Origin: Chlorokybus atmophyticus
Lineage: Eukaryota; Streptophyta; Chlorokybophyceae; Chlorokybales; Chlorokybaceae
Assembly (NCBI GenBank): GCA_009103225.1
Contig: RHPI01001559.1
Span: 4,274-63,067, forward strand
Direction of reading: 5' to 3'
DNA: 58,794 nucleotides
The notes beneath the pieces are model-generated. The model had not been told where the DNA came from and ran no database searches. It saw nothing but the letters and a program-made list of their open reading frames with translations. A program made the position numbers and the translations under genes. Positions 11,701 through 23,319 of the stretch are shown piece after piece; position 1 is the stretch's first letter, and the number at the start of each line of letters is the position of its first letter.

Positions 11701-12114
11701 TATTTATTATACATATCTGTAGTAAGTATGTGATGGGCTTGTGACTAGCAAGACACATGCACGCAGTCAATCCCCTCCAGGTTCTTTTGTACACTTCTAC
11801 CTTGAGTGCAGTGCATCTGGGATCGGCGGCAGCAGCTCACACCCATGCACATTGCGTGCTATGCGGAAGGGCATAGGTGTAGTCTACTTGCACAAAATCC
11901 AACATCTTCACACAGCAACACCATGTGCGCCCAAAGTTGCTGTATATACACCAAAGTGTGCCACGACCACAGGCACCATTTCTCGATGTGTGTACAGAAA
12001 ATCTAAGCTATACTGTGGGCATGCATAGGGGGTATGTTATGGTACAAAACCGCTCAGTCTGTTTCATTGAGAAAGCCAAGAGCTCGTGCCAACTTGACTG
12101 AAGCGGAGCGCTTG

Positions 12115-13880
12115 TTAGAATATGTACTTCGGCCGCAAAATGGGATTTCCAACAACAGCAGCTGCAGCCACCTGCACACATACACGCCGAGGGAAAACAG
12201 ACCGACTGGCCTCACAATGCTCGTGTCGAGGCTGGGATGCAGCAGCTGGTTGTAATAATATACGGGCTCCAGCCAGGCTGCGCATGTTGGGTTCTGCGAC
12301 AGCACCGCAACACCTGACGGCACCAATGCACACGATGTGTTTGTCGCCAACTGCGTTGCTGCGATCCACAACATGGAGGCGGTTGACACCACTCGCCACA
12401 CCTGTTCACGACACGCACACATGAGTAATTGCTGCCACGTCACTACTGAGCTGACATGTTCATGGTCCGAATGCTACGCGCACGCACGTCTGCACACAAA
12501 CACAGACGCACACGCATGCACGCAGAAAGGTACGCATGCACACACGCACACACACATGCACATGCGCACCCAAAAGCTCGTGTGCACCTGCAAACACATA
12601 ATTCACCTCATCATTGATTCATCATGTTCACCTGCCAAGATGTGTTGAGCGATAGACCCGCTCTCGCACCTTCCTTGATGTCCTCATTGAGGTCTTTGTA
12701 CCACCATAGCGCAATTGGCGTGAGCAACACGGAAGCCACCTCCGTGATGAACGCTGGAGCCCAGCCGGTGATTTCGAGGTACACCGTTATCATGAAAAGA
12801 GAACAGGCCTGGCATCACGTCTGCATTGGTGCCAACATTGCTATCGTCAAGTTTGGGCAATGCATCACGCAACGTGAAGCATGCAGACACGCATAGTAAA
12901 TGCAACTGAGGGATTGCACTCAGTCAAAGTGCAAGTATACACGCTTAGAGCGAGTGGGTGCATGCATGCATGCAAGCGTGTGTGCGTATAGCACCTGCCA
13001 GTAGGCAAGATTGGCTCGCTTGATGGCGCCATTGTTGGTCTTCAAAGCCCAAACAAACAGGTACTGCGGCGCGACCTGGCACAACCAGTGGGGAAGTTTA
13101 GGGCTCCAGGCATACGAGAGCAAGGTGTGGAACCGGGCCAAGTGGCTTATTGCATACAAGGATGGCAACACTTGGGAATAGATGCACGAATGCATGTTGA
13201 TGCATAATGCATGCATTCGTTTGTTGCATAATGCACGCTTGCAGGCATGCTTGCATGCGTCACTGCAAGCCACGACCCGCATGTGTGGATGCAGTGTTGC
13301 ATGCATGTCACTTGCAGAACGGCGTCCAAGCATGCAAGTAACTAGGGCTTCATTCGTGCATGACTGCCTAGTTGCGCTAGCATGCATGCTGTGCCAACAC
13401 GCATGCAGGCTACCAACCTGCGCAGCTTGCATGAGACTTACCACATTGAAGATGACCGCAAGCCAGAAGTCGCTCCAAACAACCAGCCGCAGCCACTCGG
13501 GGCCTGGCATCATTTAATGGCAGAAACCCTACCGAAAAGGCCTGAACAAGCACCAACGCTCAACAACAACTAAGCAGAATCTTTCACAACAAGGCTGGGC
13601 AGCATGCTAAGCATACACCAACCTGCAGCAAAGGTGCGGTAATGCTCTCAGCAAAGGCCGGCGCCGGTGCAGCAAGCATGCTCACAGCGGAGGCCAACCC
13701 ACACCCAACGCCCAACGCTAGCCCTGGCTGTGACTTCGAATGCTGATGTAGCTGCGGCACGCGGTTGCTGGCCGCAGCTGCTCGCGGGTGACATGGCCTC
13801 TTGCTATGCGCCTGCGCCACCACGCACGGCCTCGACCACAACGACGGCGCCACCACTACCGTCACCGCCACTGCCGCCAT
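12115..13880 (-). CDS. plastid-targeted multi-pass membrane protein, unrecognised family
   Basis: Five exons are proposed: 13880-13623, 13541-13442, 13170-12995, 12808-12632 and a short last exon 12171-12115, about 255 codons. Exon 1 starts at ATG in a CAGCATGGCGG context. It encodes an Arg/Ser/Ala-rich leader ending in a hydrophobic stretch and 'APAFAES', which looks like a bipartite chloroplast leader with an AxA-type site. Exons 3 and 4 encode hydrophobic helices with conserved-looking polar motifs (APQYLFVWALKTNNGAIKRA; ITGWAPAFITEVASVLL). Exon 2 is open in two frames: the phase-consistent one is bland, the other (WLRLVVWSDFWLAVIFNV) looks like a real membrane helix. Either a splice variant or a sequence error is possible. 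The gene is transcribed divergently from DEG9. I do not recognise the family, and the last exon is the weakest part. Confidence 0.6.
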
Positions 13881-14401
13881 GCTGACGCCACGTGGCACAC
13901 CGACGGGCAATGAACTGCCGTCGTAACTGGGAAAGAGCTGAACGCCATTGCAATGCATTGGGCAAGAGCCAGTTAGCTATTCTGCAAGCATGCTGACCGC
14001 AACTGGGCTCAAACCCTAAACCTGGCCTTAATGCCAGCGGCGGCCAGGGCGGCGGCGGTGGTGGTGGCGGTGGCGCCGGCCGTGTCGCTGGGGGGAGCAT
14101 TTCTCTTCTCCGGGTGATGCAGTGGTCGGTGGGACTGGTGAGGAAGCCGGCCGCAGCTGGATTAGAGGTGGCGATGTCGTTGCTTGCGGGGGCGCGCCCG
14201 GCAGTCGGCGGCGGCGGAGCGGCGGCAGCAGCAGCAGCAGCAGCCTGGAGGACGCAGGCGGGACCCTCCCGGCGCACAGCATCCTCCTCCTCGTCCTCCT
14301 CCTCGTGGCGAACCCACAGGTGGCAGCAGAAAAACCCGCAGCAGCCGCAGTCTCAGCCGCAGCACCCCAAGCACCGAGGCTCCCCTCCTCCCACCACCGC
14401 C
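13881..14401. promoter_or_regulatory. shared GC-rich divergent promoter region
   Basis: The start codons of the membrane-protein gene (-) and DEG9 (+) are about 520 bp apart. The interval is the most GC-rich stretch nearby, with GGC/GGT runs at 14036-14090 and GGC/CAG runs at 14195-14250. It would contain both 5' UTRs and a bidirectional promoter. No TATA box is evident. Confidence 0.5.
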
Positions 14402-17400
14402 ATGGCTCCTCGTGGCAAAAAGGCTAGCAAGAAGGCTCCCAACAACAGCAACAAGCAGCGAGTGCGTGCATGAACGGCTTAATCGCTGCATGGTCAATCC
14501 AACACATGCAAGTATATGCTGCGCCATGCTTGCGGCATTCGGCAAGGGTTGTCACGCAAGCTGGCAATCCAGCAGCGCACCGTCCGCAGCAGCAACCTGC
14601 CATGCGCTACGTTGCGCATGGTAGGTTGGAGCAGTGTGAACACTTGCACTGCTTGCTACGATGGCCGAAAGCAACAACACATGCAATGCGAATGGCTGGC
14701 ACTGTTTGCTATCATGCGTGTAACAGCAACTATACATGCACTGTATTGCATGACGAGTATTGGCAGTGCGGATGTGCAAACACTGGCACTGCTTGGTGTT
14801 GTGCGCACAAGCAACAACACATGCACTGCATTGCATGCTGAGTATTGGCAGTTGTGCACTAACATGCCCCATGCATGGCGCAATGTACAGTCGTTGTAGA
14901 GTTTGTTGACTCAAGTGTTGGTCAGCAGGACTCGAAGATTGCTGCTGTGGCTTTGGGCCCGGATGCGCAGATGATGGAACGCATCCAGAACATACCTGGT
15001 GGGGCAGAAGCATTGCAGGTAGCATACTCAGCCAGTTTGCTTGCCTCTTGGCTGCACGTATCAGGCTTATAGCTGAGAGACCAGATAGGCAAATTCCTTC
15101 AGCTCGCAGGGTTGCAGTGCAAAAATTCTTGCTTACTGTCTAGGCTCTGCTTGGTCTCAATGCACAAGCTACAGAAGTTGCGTCGGAAGCTCTGCAAGCA
15201 CCCTTCTTGGACGCTGTGTTTAAGGTACCACTCACAATGCGTGCTGTGCTTCTTGCCTTTGTTTTAACTGGCATGTATCATACTGTCACTGAACACCTAC
15301 ATAGCATCATCAGCAGCGTAGGATGCATTCACAAGTGTGTGACACTCCTTCACTGAGGTTTGTAAGTTGGTTCTTCACCAACACAGGTGTACTGTATACA
15401 CTCGGAGCCAAACTTTTCACTGCCGTGGCAACGCAAAAGACAGTACTCATCCACTGGTAGCGGGTTTGCGATTGCAGGACGAAGGTTGCTCACAAACGCA
15501 CATTGCGTTGAGCATCATAGCCAGGTGATGACCAGCATTGCTTGGCTATGACATTGATCTTGACGTGCACATTACATAGGGCTGTTAGCAGCATTGCTCA
15601 CTAGCTCTCGTGCAGGTTAAAGTTAAGAGGCGAGGGGACGACACCAAGTTCTTGGCAAGGGTTCTCGCTGTTGGCGTAGAGTGCGACATTGCGTTGTTAA
15701 CTGTAGATGACGATAAGTTTTGGGAAAATTTGCAGCCGCTGTCGTTGGGAACACTGCCCCGGCTGCAGGTACTGGCATGATCGTCGTGAGGCGAATGTTG
15801 TGATTTGTACATACGTACGTACGTTCATACATACATACATACATACCTACATGCATGCATACATACATTATTACATACATACATACGCACATATGCACAT
15901 ATGTACGTGCACAGCCACACAGAAATTGCGCACGCACTCATGTGTGTCTGTGTGTATGTACGTGATACAGATATGTGTCTGTTTGTGCATGTATACGATA
16001 CAGATACATTTATACATGCGTGCATGCGCGCGTGTACTTGCATCAGCATTCTGGGACAGTGAGAGGCTAGGATTACAAATGCCAATGGTAGCGCGGTCAC
16101 TCATTGAGGCTGGTTGCAGGATGCAGTTACCGTTGTTGGATATCCCATTGGTGGGGACACCATATCCGTCACAAGCGGGGTGGTTTCCAGGATTGAAGTT
16201 ATGCCATATGCGCACGGCTCCAGCGAGTTGCTCGGGCTGCAGATCGACGCAGTACGTTGTCGTCATGCTTTGTGTGGGCGTTGCCCACGATAAAACTACC
16301 ATTGCTTGTATTGACTCGAAGTTTGATGATATAGGCTATCAATGCAGGCAACAGTGGCGGGCCAGCCTTCAACGATGCTGGGCAGTGTGTCGGCATTGCG
16401 TTTCAAAGTCTGAAGTCAGACGATGCTGAGAACATTGGTAAGTAAATATCCAGTGAGTAGTCCAAAATCCGCTGGGCTGTATTCATTGTCAACATTGTCA
16501 AGTGTCTAAACAGGGTACGTCATCCCCACACCTGTGATCAACCATTTCCTGATGGATTACGAAAAGACGGGCAAGTACACTGGGTTTCCTGCATTGTGTA
16601 TAGAGTGGCAGAAACTAGAGTCTCCTGCCCTGCGTGCATACTTGGGCATGAAGCCTGGTCAAAAAGGTGTTCTCATCAGGTACGTTACCAACTTGCCCTG
16701 CATTACTTTTAGACATCACAGTTGTGCACAGCTTCAGCACTGGCAGTGTCACCTCTTGTGCTCATTGCTATCTTACATCAGGCGAATCCAGCCCACATCT
16801 CATGCGGCCTCTGAGCTGAAGCCCGGTGATGTGGTGATGAGTTTCGACGGAGTGGCTGTGGCAAATGACGGGACTGTGGCATTCCGCAGTGGGGAAAGGA
16901 TTTCTTTTGGCTACCTGGTTTCCCAGAAGTGGGTCATCTTCACCATCCTCATCAGTTCCACCAGAGCTGGCCTTAGGTCCCTACCCTGCATGGACACTCA
17001 CATCTGCTTTTTCGCTTGCAGGTATGCCGATGAAAGCGCGCGCTTAGGGATATTGAGGGAGGGCAAGGAGTTGCAGGTTGAGGTGCGACTGAGCGTGTTG
17101 TCTCCGCTCGTCCCCGTGCACATCCACGGGGCGCTGCCCAGCTACCTTATCGTAGCGGGCCTCGTGTTCACCATCGCTTGCGAGCCGTACTTGCGCTCCG
17201 AGTATGGGGAGGAGTTCATGTACGATGCACCTGTCAAGATCCTGGACAAGCTTCTGCATGCTATGCCAAAGACACCAGACGAGCAAGTGGTGGTCTTGGC
17301 CCAGGTAAGTTGTGTCCAAGTGATTGTTATGGAACAACATCATCATCAACAAGCTTCAACATCACACCACATTGGCAGGTGCTGGCCTCTGATGTCACCA

Positions 17401-17875
17401 TTGGATATGAGGATATCAACAACTCGCAGCTGAAAAAGTTCAACGGCGTGGAAGTGCGCAACCTCAGACACCTGACGGAGCTGGTGCATGCTTTCAAGAA
17501 TGAGAAGTACCTTGTGTTTGAGCTTGAGTACGACAATGTGCTCGTGCTGGATTCAACTGCGGCTCATGATGCTACTACGGTTGTCTGCGCAATCCACGGC
17601 ATCCCAAGCCATCTGTCTCAGGTATTGGCGTAGTTGTCGGCGCTTCGTTCTTGCTTGCGTTACAGTCTTTACTCACCATGCATATATCTGCGCAGGATTT
17701 GGTGGACATTGGCAAGGCTGCCGAAGTCAATGGAAGTAGTGCAAACGCTGCTGATGATGAATTGGAAGCTGATGCCGCCCCAGAGCACGGTGCAGTCAAT
17801 AAACAAGGACATGATACGCCGAGCAATCTGGCCAAGTGCAGTCGCGCAGTTGCCAGGCCAGGGAGTAGAAAATGA
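14402..17875 (+). CDS. DEG9: DEG9-type Deg/HtrA serine protease
   Basis: Twelve exons: 14402-14461, 14929-15018, 15144-15224, 15387-15524, 15616-15768, 16120-16251, 16335-16437, 16514-16679, 16782-16928, 17022-17304, 17379-17621, 17696-17875. They give 591 aa, essentially the length I recall for plant DEG9. The N-terminus is basic ([11 protein letters not shown]), fitting the nuclear/nucleolar location known for DEG9. The trypsin-like triad is intact: His116 in [10 protein letters not shown], Asp147 in ECDIALL, Ser225 in [12 protein letters not shown] regions follow (~255-365 and ~370-535), with the family motifs [20 protein letters not shown] and IVAGLVFT. All intron phases close. ATP-independent proteolysis is known for the family; the substrate here is unknown. 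Intron 5 carries a (TACA)n microsatellite. Confidence 0.95.
15800..15912. repeat. TACA/TACG microsatellite in DEG9 intron 5
   Basis: An imperfect (ACAT)n run, interspersed with ACGT and GCAT units, fills about 110 bp of the intron between exons 5 and 6. It is non-coding. Confidence 0.85.
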
Positions 17876-18399
17876 CACTAGCATATGGTCTGTAGCATAT
17901 TCTTTTATTCTTGCTGCAAGTGCTGTGTGGTGAAGTGCATTGAAGTGCACAAGCACACCAAACAGCTCTACATGTAGGTTGTGCACACTTGCAAGGTTCC
18001 GCAACTGTGTGCTTAGTCAGCCAATTCACAAGTGAAAAGAACTGGGTCACATGCATTTGATGGTCTGCTTGTGAATGAGTGTAGCCGTTTGGTAGCCCCT
18101 TTGCATGCATTATCAAACCTTGTGCCTGCATCAGATATCAGGGTCATGGTGGATACGGTCGTACAATGTGTACACAAATGATACAATCCCTGCATCCGTT
18201 ATGTTGTAAACCCAGTCTGCAATGTTTCTGCTGAACGATTACAAAGCGGGGTGAGGGTGTGCACCATGAGAGGTTGTGGCTCGTCATGTTACAAGACGAA
18301 TAGGGCCAGCAGAAGCGGGCCTGCACCACAACTAGCTGTCTCTCTCTAGATATACTAGTCAAAGACTTGCACATGCGTGCAGGTAAAAACTGTGACTGT

Positions 18400-18680
18400 C
18401 ATTTGCCATGCATGCACTGCATGTGGTCTAACGGGGTAATAGTAGTAAGTACGTAGGAGAGTAGATAGCCCGGTGGTGTAAACATAAATGCGGTGTGCTG
18501 AGTGAGTATGTGGGTGTTTGCTATGCATGCTGTGTGCTGTGCATGCGCGTGGTGCAGCTTGCATCTTTTGTACACTATCGCAGGTGATGCATGCATGTTG
18601 ACTAACGGGGCAAGGGCAACAGCGAAGCTAGCTACCTAGGTTGTATAGGCAGCCCGGTGGTGAAATAAGTTGCTGCCATG
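18400..18680 (-). repeat. inverted fragments of the dispersed repeat family
   Basis: Two pieces (about 18410-18480 and 18590-18675) show, in reverse orientation, the CCACCGGGCT and CCCCGTTAG/CATGCATGC blocks of the ~760-bp repeat. 'GCATCTTTTGTACAC' lies between them and recurs at 3412 and, inverted, at 6073 and 57606. No gene is seen in 17900-19000. Confidence 0.55.
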
Positions 18681-19317
18681 TTGGACTGTGCTTGTGCTTG
18701 CGTATGTCGCATGGGCCGTGCAATGGTGAGTCACATGCACAGCATTGCCTATTTCCTACACTGCAAACCCTTGTATAGAGCTGCTGATGTAGTGTGGCTG
18801 TGGTTGCATCTTGCATAGTGATGCGTGTGCCACACTGCACTTCACACATCCTATACACAGTGTAATTGAATGCTATATATGTGCTGATGGCTGCGTGCAT
18901 GCATACTGATCAAGCAGCCACAGAGTGCGCATATCCACTTCATTCATGTATGTCCGGGAACCCCGTACACAGCATTGCATATGATCTACACATGAACAAA
19001 CATGCAAACCAGGCATGACGCAGTATCACCACAGCCGTGCCGCCATCGTGCACGAGCATGGGCAGCAGGCTGTTGGGTACAGCTTGCCCATGCGACCCAG
19101 GACAGCCGTACAAACCCAACCCCCCCACCCCCACCCCAGCACCAGCGCTGGCACTACCTGCACTGCACAGTGCAGTGACGACTCTGCTAGCAGTACACGG
19201 CAGGGACAGGCGAAGGGTACGACCCTGGCAGCCCTGCAAGCAAGGGTGACGCAGCGAGGGTGGCGGCAGAGATGGGAAGGAGGCGGGTGCGGAAGGAGAG
19301 AGAGGAGGGGCGGAGAC

Positions 19318-19852
<535 letters not shown>

Positions 19853-19899
19853 GTGGAGACAGGGAGGGGCAGTGAAGAAGAGGGAGGGAGAGAGCGGGT

Positions 19900-19935
19900 T
19901 GCGCTGCACTGCACTGCACTGCACTGCACTGCATG
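19900..19935. repeat. TGCAC pentanucleotide repeat
   Basis: About six tandem CACTG/TGCAC units lie just downstream of the GA tract. A further dispersed-repeat fragment (CACCGGGCTAC, CCCTGTTAGTCATGCATG) follows at 20040-20110. Confidence 0.8.
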
Positions 19936-20559
19936 TCATCCACTGCATGCGTATTAACGTCCTACTGACTGCAACAAGTGTTGTACAGGTAACGCTGGTG
20001 AGTACATGCGTTGACTGGCAGCACTCAGTCCAGCCATCAGCACCGGGCTACTTCATTACCTCTACACCTATCACTACCACCTCTACCACCCTGTTAGTCA
20101 TGCATGTTGTGTGTATGTGCAAAGCATGCATTGCACGCAGTGAATTCCGTCGACATTCTTTTGTACACATACAACTCGGCCCAGCTATGCGCATCACTAC
20201 ATTCGCAGGACGCACAAGAATGATCCGTGCGATTGGCGACCCAGCCTGCAAACACATGATTGATGTGCATGTTGCACCAGTCTGTAAATATACAAGTTTA
20301 CTTCACCACCTTCAGCAGATGTTCAACGACGTACTGATACATGTTGACTACTATCGACTGCGCAAGTTCATCACGCACCAAACATATGTCACTTCATCGC
20401 TCACTGTAGCATCAACGCGTTAACCGGATAATAAAGGCTGTGCAAAGCTACATGCACCCAATACAGATTGAGCGCCTGAATTCTCATACCCATGTGCATA
20501 TGTATATAGATGTGTATCCACTTCCATTGTGCACGTAGAGACGCAATTGCTCGGAGGAG

Positions 20560-22621
20560 GAGCCCCAGCTTCCAACCAACGATTCATCCGACGTTTGTGC
20601 CTGATGCTTGCAGCCTCGCTGCAACACTCTGAGACAACTGACCTGGCCGAGGTTGCCAAAACCGTGATAACCGGTTAGTCAGACGATGTGGGCAAGTGCC
20701 AATTTTGAGCCGCACATCGTTGGTGCAGGCCATCGCATGTACGCAAGGCAGGTAGGCTATGGCGCTTCCTTTGCACTGAGTGCATATGATACTGTTGGAT
20801 CACATAGAGAGAGCGACAGCTTGCAGCAATGTGGGCGAGTAGAATGTCGCTTATGAGAAGCCCTTGGCTGCATCCGCTTCAGCCATGACCTGCAGTTTGG
20901 ACTCAGATTGGGCTTGGGTATGAATTAAAAGCAGCATTCTGTGTAACCTATAAGCAACCTATGACCTGCGCAGCAACGGCAAGCAAGAAAGTCTCATGGG
21001 GTTGGAAAGGGTGCATGGTGCTTGCTCTCACCTTCATGGTGAGCAAGACAAGCTGGCTGATGGGCACCCACTGTGGCGCAATAACGCGCTTTTCCGATGC
21101 CACTCCACCAGAGTGTCCGCCGGTTGCAAGGCTCCTGTGCACATGGAGCAACAGCAATCATCTTCGCATCCAGACACAAAACACTATAGAACTGAACATT
21201 GGCATGGACCTAATGTGTGTCAAGCCTGGTCAGCATCCAACCTGGAAATCACCTATCAAACTTTACATTGCTCTGTTCGTCACCCGTCGCTTGACCGCTG
21301 ATCGTCCTTCGTACGAGCTGCAAAAGCCACTCCATCTCGGCCTCCACTTCATCAGCACTCTCAACAGCTGATTCGCTGCTTTCCTCACCATCATCATTGT
21401 CAGCTGCAGGTTGCTGATGCAAAGGGACTCCTTGAAGCTCGCTTAGAGTCACGTAGATCTGTAATGCGCTAACGTGAGCTGAAATTCCTTGCATCAAGCA
21501 ACGTGAAATTTTCAAAGGCCATTGCCAAGAACGTTTTGTGCCTTCGTGACAATGTAGACAGGAAGCCGATTCACAAGTTGTTTATAGGCAAATGATGTGC
21601 AACTTGATTAGTTAAAACTGCCCAAGCAAAGTGACCACTGTGTATGTTGGTTAGCCTCGCAACAATCGCTTTGTTTGGGCAACAACCAACATATACACGT
21701 GCATAGTAACAACTCACGGCGTTTATCCATTGGGACCGACAGCGCCGCTCGTACGCAGTTAGGCGATGTCCCTCTGCATTGGCGCCGCTCTCATCGATAC
21801 CGAGCTGCAGCTGCAGCGCCAGCCGCTCACGTGCATGGCCTGTTGCACACACACAACCACCGCCATCACAACTGAGTACATTGCTGCTATCTGTAGGTTA
21901 ATATGCATGCATGCATGCATGCATGTCTGCGTGAACTGGTTTGCTGAAATTCGCCAGAATTGGATGCCCGTACGCTTTGATGTTATTGCTTGCCAATGCA
22001 ACTGAGACTGCCACAGCATATGAAAGCCTGGTAATTGCTGAGTGAGGTTCAGGAGAACGTGTAAAACTACACTATGAGAACGCTGTAAGACAAGTGAACT
22101 GTGTAAACAAGTTAGACGGACATGCCTGCTAAATAGGCACACACCACGCACTCGACAAAGTCTTTCAGCGCTGCCGCCGCCGGCCGTCCAGCATTCTCAA
22201 CGCACACCTGCCCAGCATACCCACATCGAAAGCGTTAGGTGCTTATCAGATTATTTCAATGCCAACCCTGGCTCAGCACATGTTAAAAACAAGAAGCACA
22301 CTTGCAAGCAAAGCTCCACACCTCTGCGAAGCAGCGCTCCAGCCGGAACGCCAGCTGCCCAAGCGACTGCGACGTGTCAAGCTTGCAGCACACCTCAAGA
22401 GCTCTCCTCCAGGCCGCACCGCCAGGCCGGGCCATTGCCAGGCCGGCGCGACCAGGCCGGGCGGCGGCGTGCTTCCACCTGCCCGGCTGAAGTCTGACAG
22501 GCCGAGCAATGCAGCTGGCAGCTGGCAATGCACGCCTGGCGCACAACCGACGCTCGCTGACAACGGCACCGACAGCAATGGCGCCAGCGGCGCCAGCGCC
22601 CACCGCCGCCGCCGTCGCCAT
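20560..22621 (-). CDS. putative multi-exon gene, function unrecognised
   Basis: Candidate exons are 22621-22322, 22082-21974, 21839-21718, 21458-21284, one starting at 21134, and a last piece near 20690-20560. The phases of the first four exons and the fifth acceptor agree. Exon 1 starts MATAAAVG and contains WRRALEVCCKLDTSQSLGQL. Exon 3 is charged (RERLALQLQLGIDESG). Exon 4 has an acidic Glu/Asp/Ser block before MEWLLQLVRRTI. The last piece has RHKRRMNRWLEAGAPPP. The Trp-containing helices and basic tail faintly recall chromatin-remodelling accessory proteins with WSD/DDT modules, but that is a guess. No complete model was reached and the 3' end is open. Confidence 0.35.
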
Positions 22622-22815
22622 GCACAAGCATGCAGCTCCAACCACTGCGATAGAATGTATTACACTAAACCATCCGTTGCAACTTGCAAAGAGTTGTTGA
22701 TGAATGCAGAACTTGGATGAAGCATCGGTAGTAGCTCACTTGCACGTGCCACAACTTGCACAAAGCGCTTTGCTAGCATGCATCCTGTTTGTTGACAACG
22801 TGACAGCGTTGCTTA

Positions 22816-22859
22816 AACAAGTACACTTGCTGTGATGCACTGCAGCAAGTGTACTTGTT
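22816..22859. repeat. perfect hairpin, 17-bp arms
   Basis: AACAAGTACACTTGCTG (22816-22832) pairs exactly with 22843-22859 over a 10-base loop. It lies upstream of both the minus-strand gene and the acid phosphatase gene. Confidence 0.85.
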
Positions 22860-23319
22860 CTGAATGAGTCAATCATGTCTCGCAAGCATCGCCATTTTAT
22901 CCATCTGTGCACGTAGGCGGCTTCCCACATATACTCGGCTCTCTGCGCTTGTCACGAGCCAAGTTTTGGATCAGCACTTTTTTCGACCTGCCAAAGACCG
23001 TCCGGTCGCCGGTCAGTCCGCCATTCGTATCATACCTTTCGCAGTGTAAACCGATAGCAGATGAAGGCTCTATTGACGGCTAAAGTAGTTTGTCCGGCGT
23101 CTGCCCGGGCGTCTTCAGCCATTTCAGCTGAAGCTTTCAACACAAAAGGGAGAATGAAACATGTCAGTGTTTTCCAACTTGCAAGCAAGCAAGTAAGCTT
23201 TGCCATTGTGTGTTGAAGTCTGCTGCTGGCTTGTTGGGAGGAGCAGGTAGCTGCCTGCCTGTAGCAGGCTGCTTGTTGCGCGCGCGGCACTGTCGCCGGG
23301 TGTTGGTCGGGCAGCCGGC

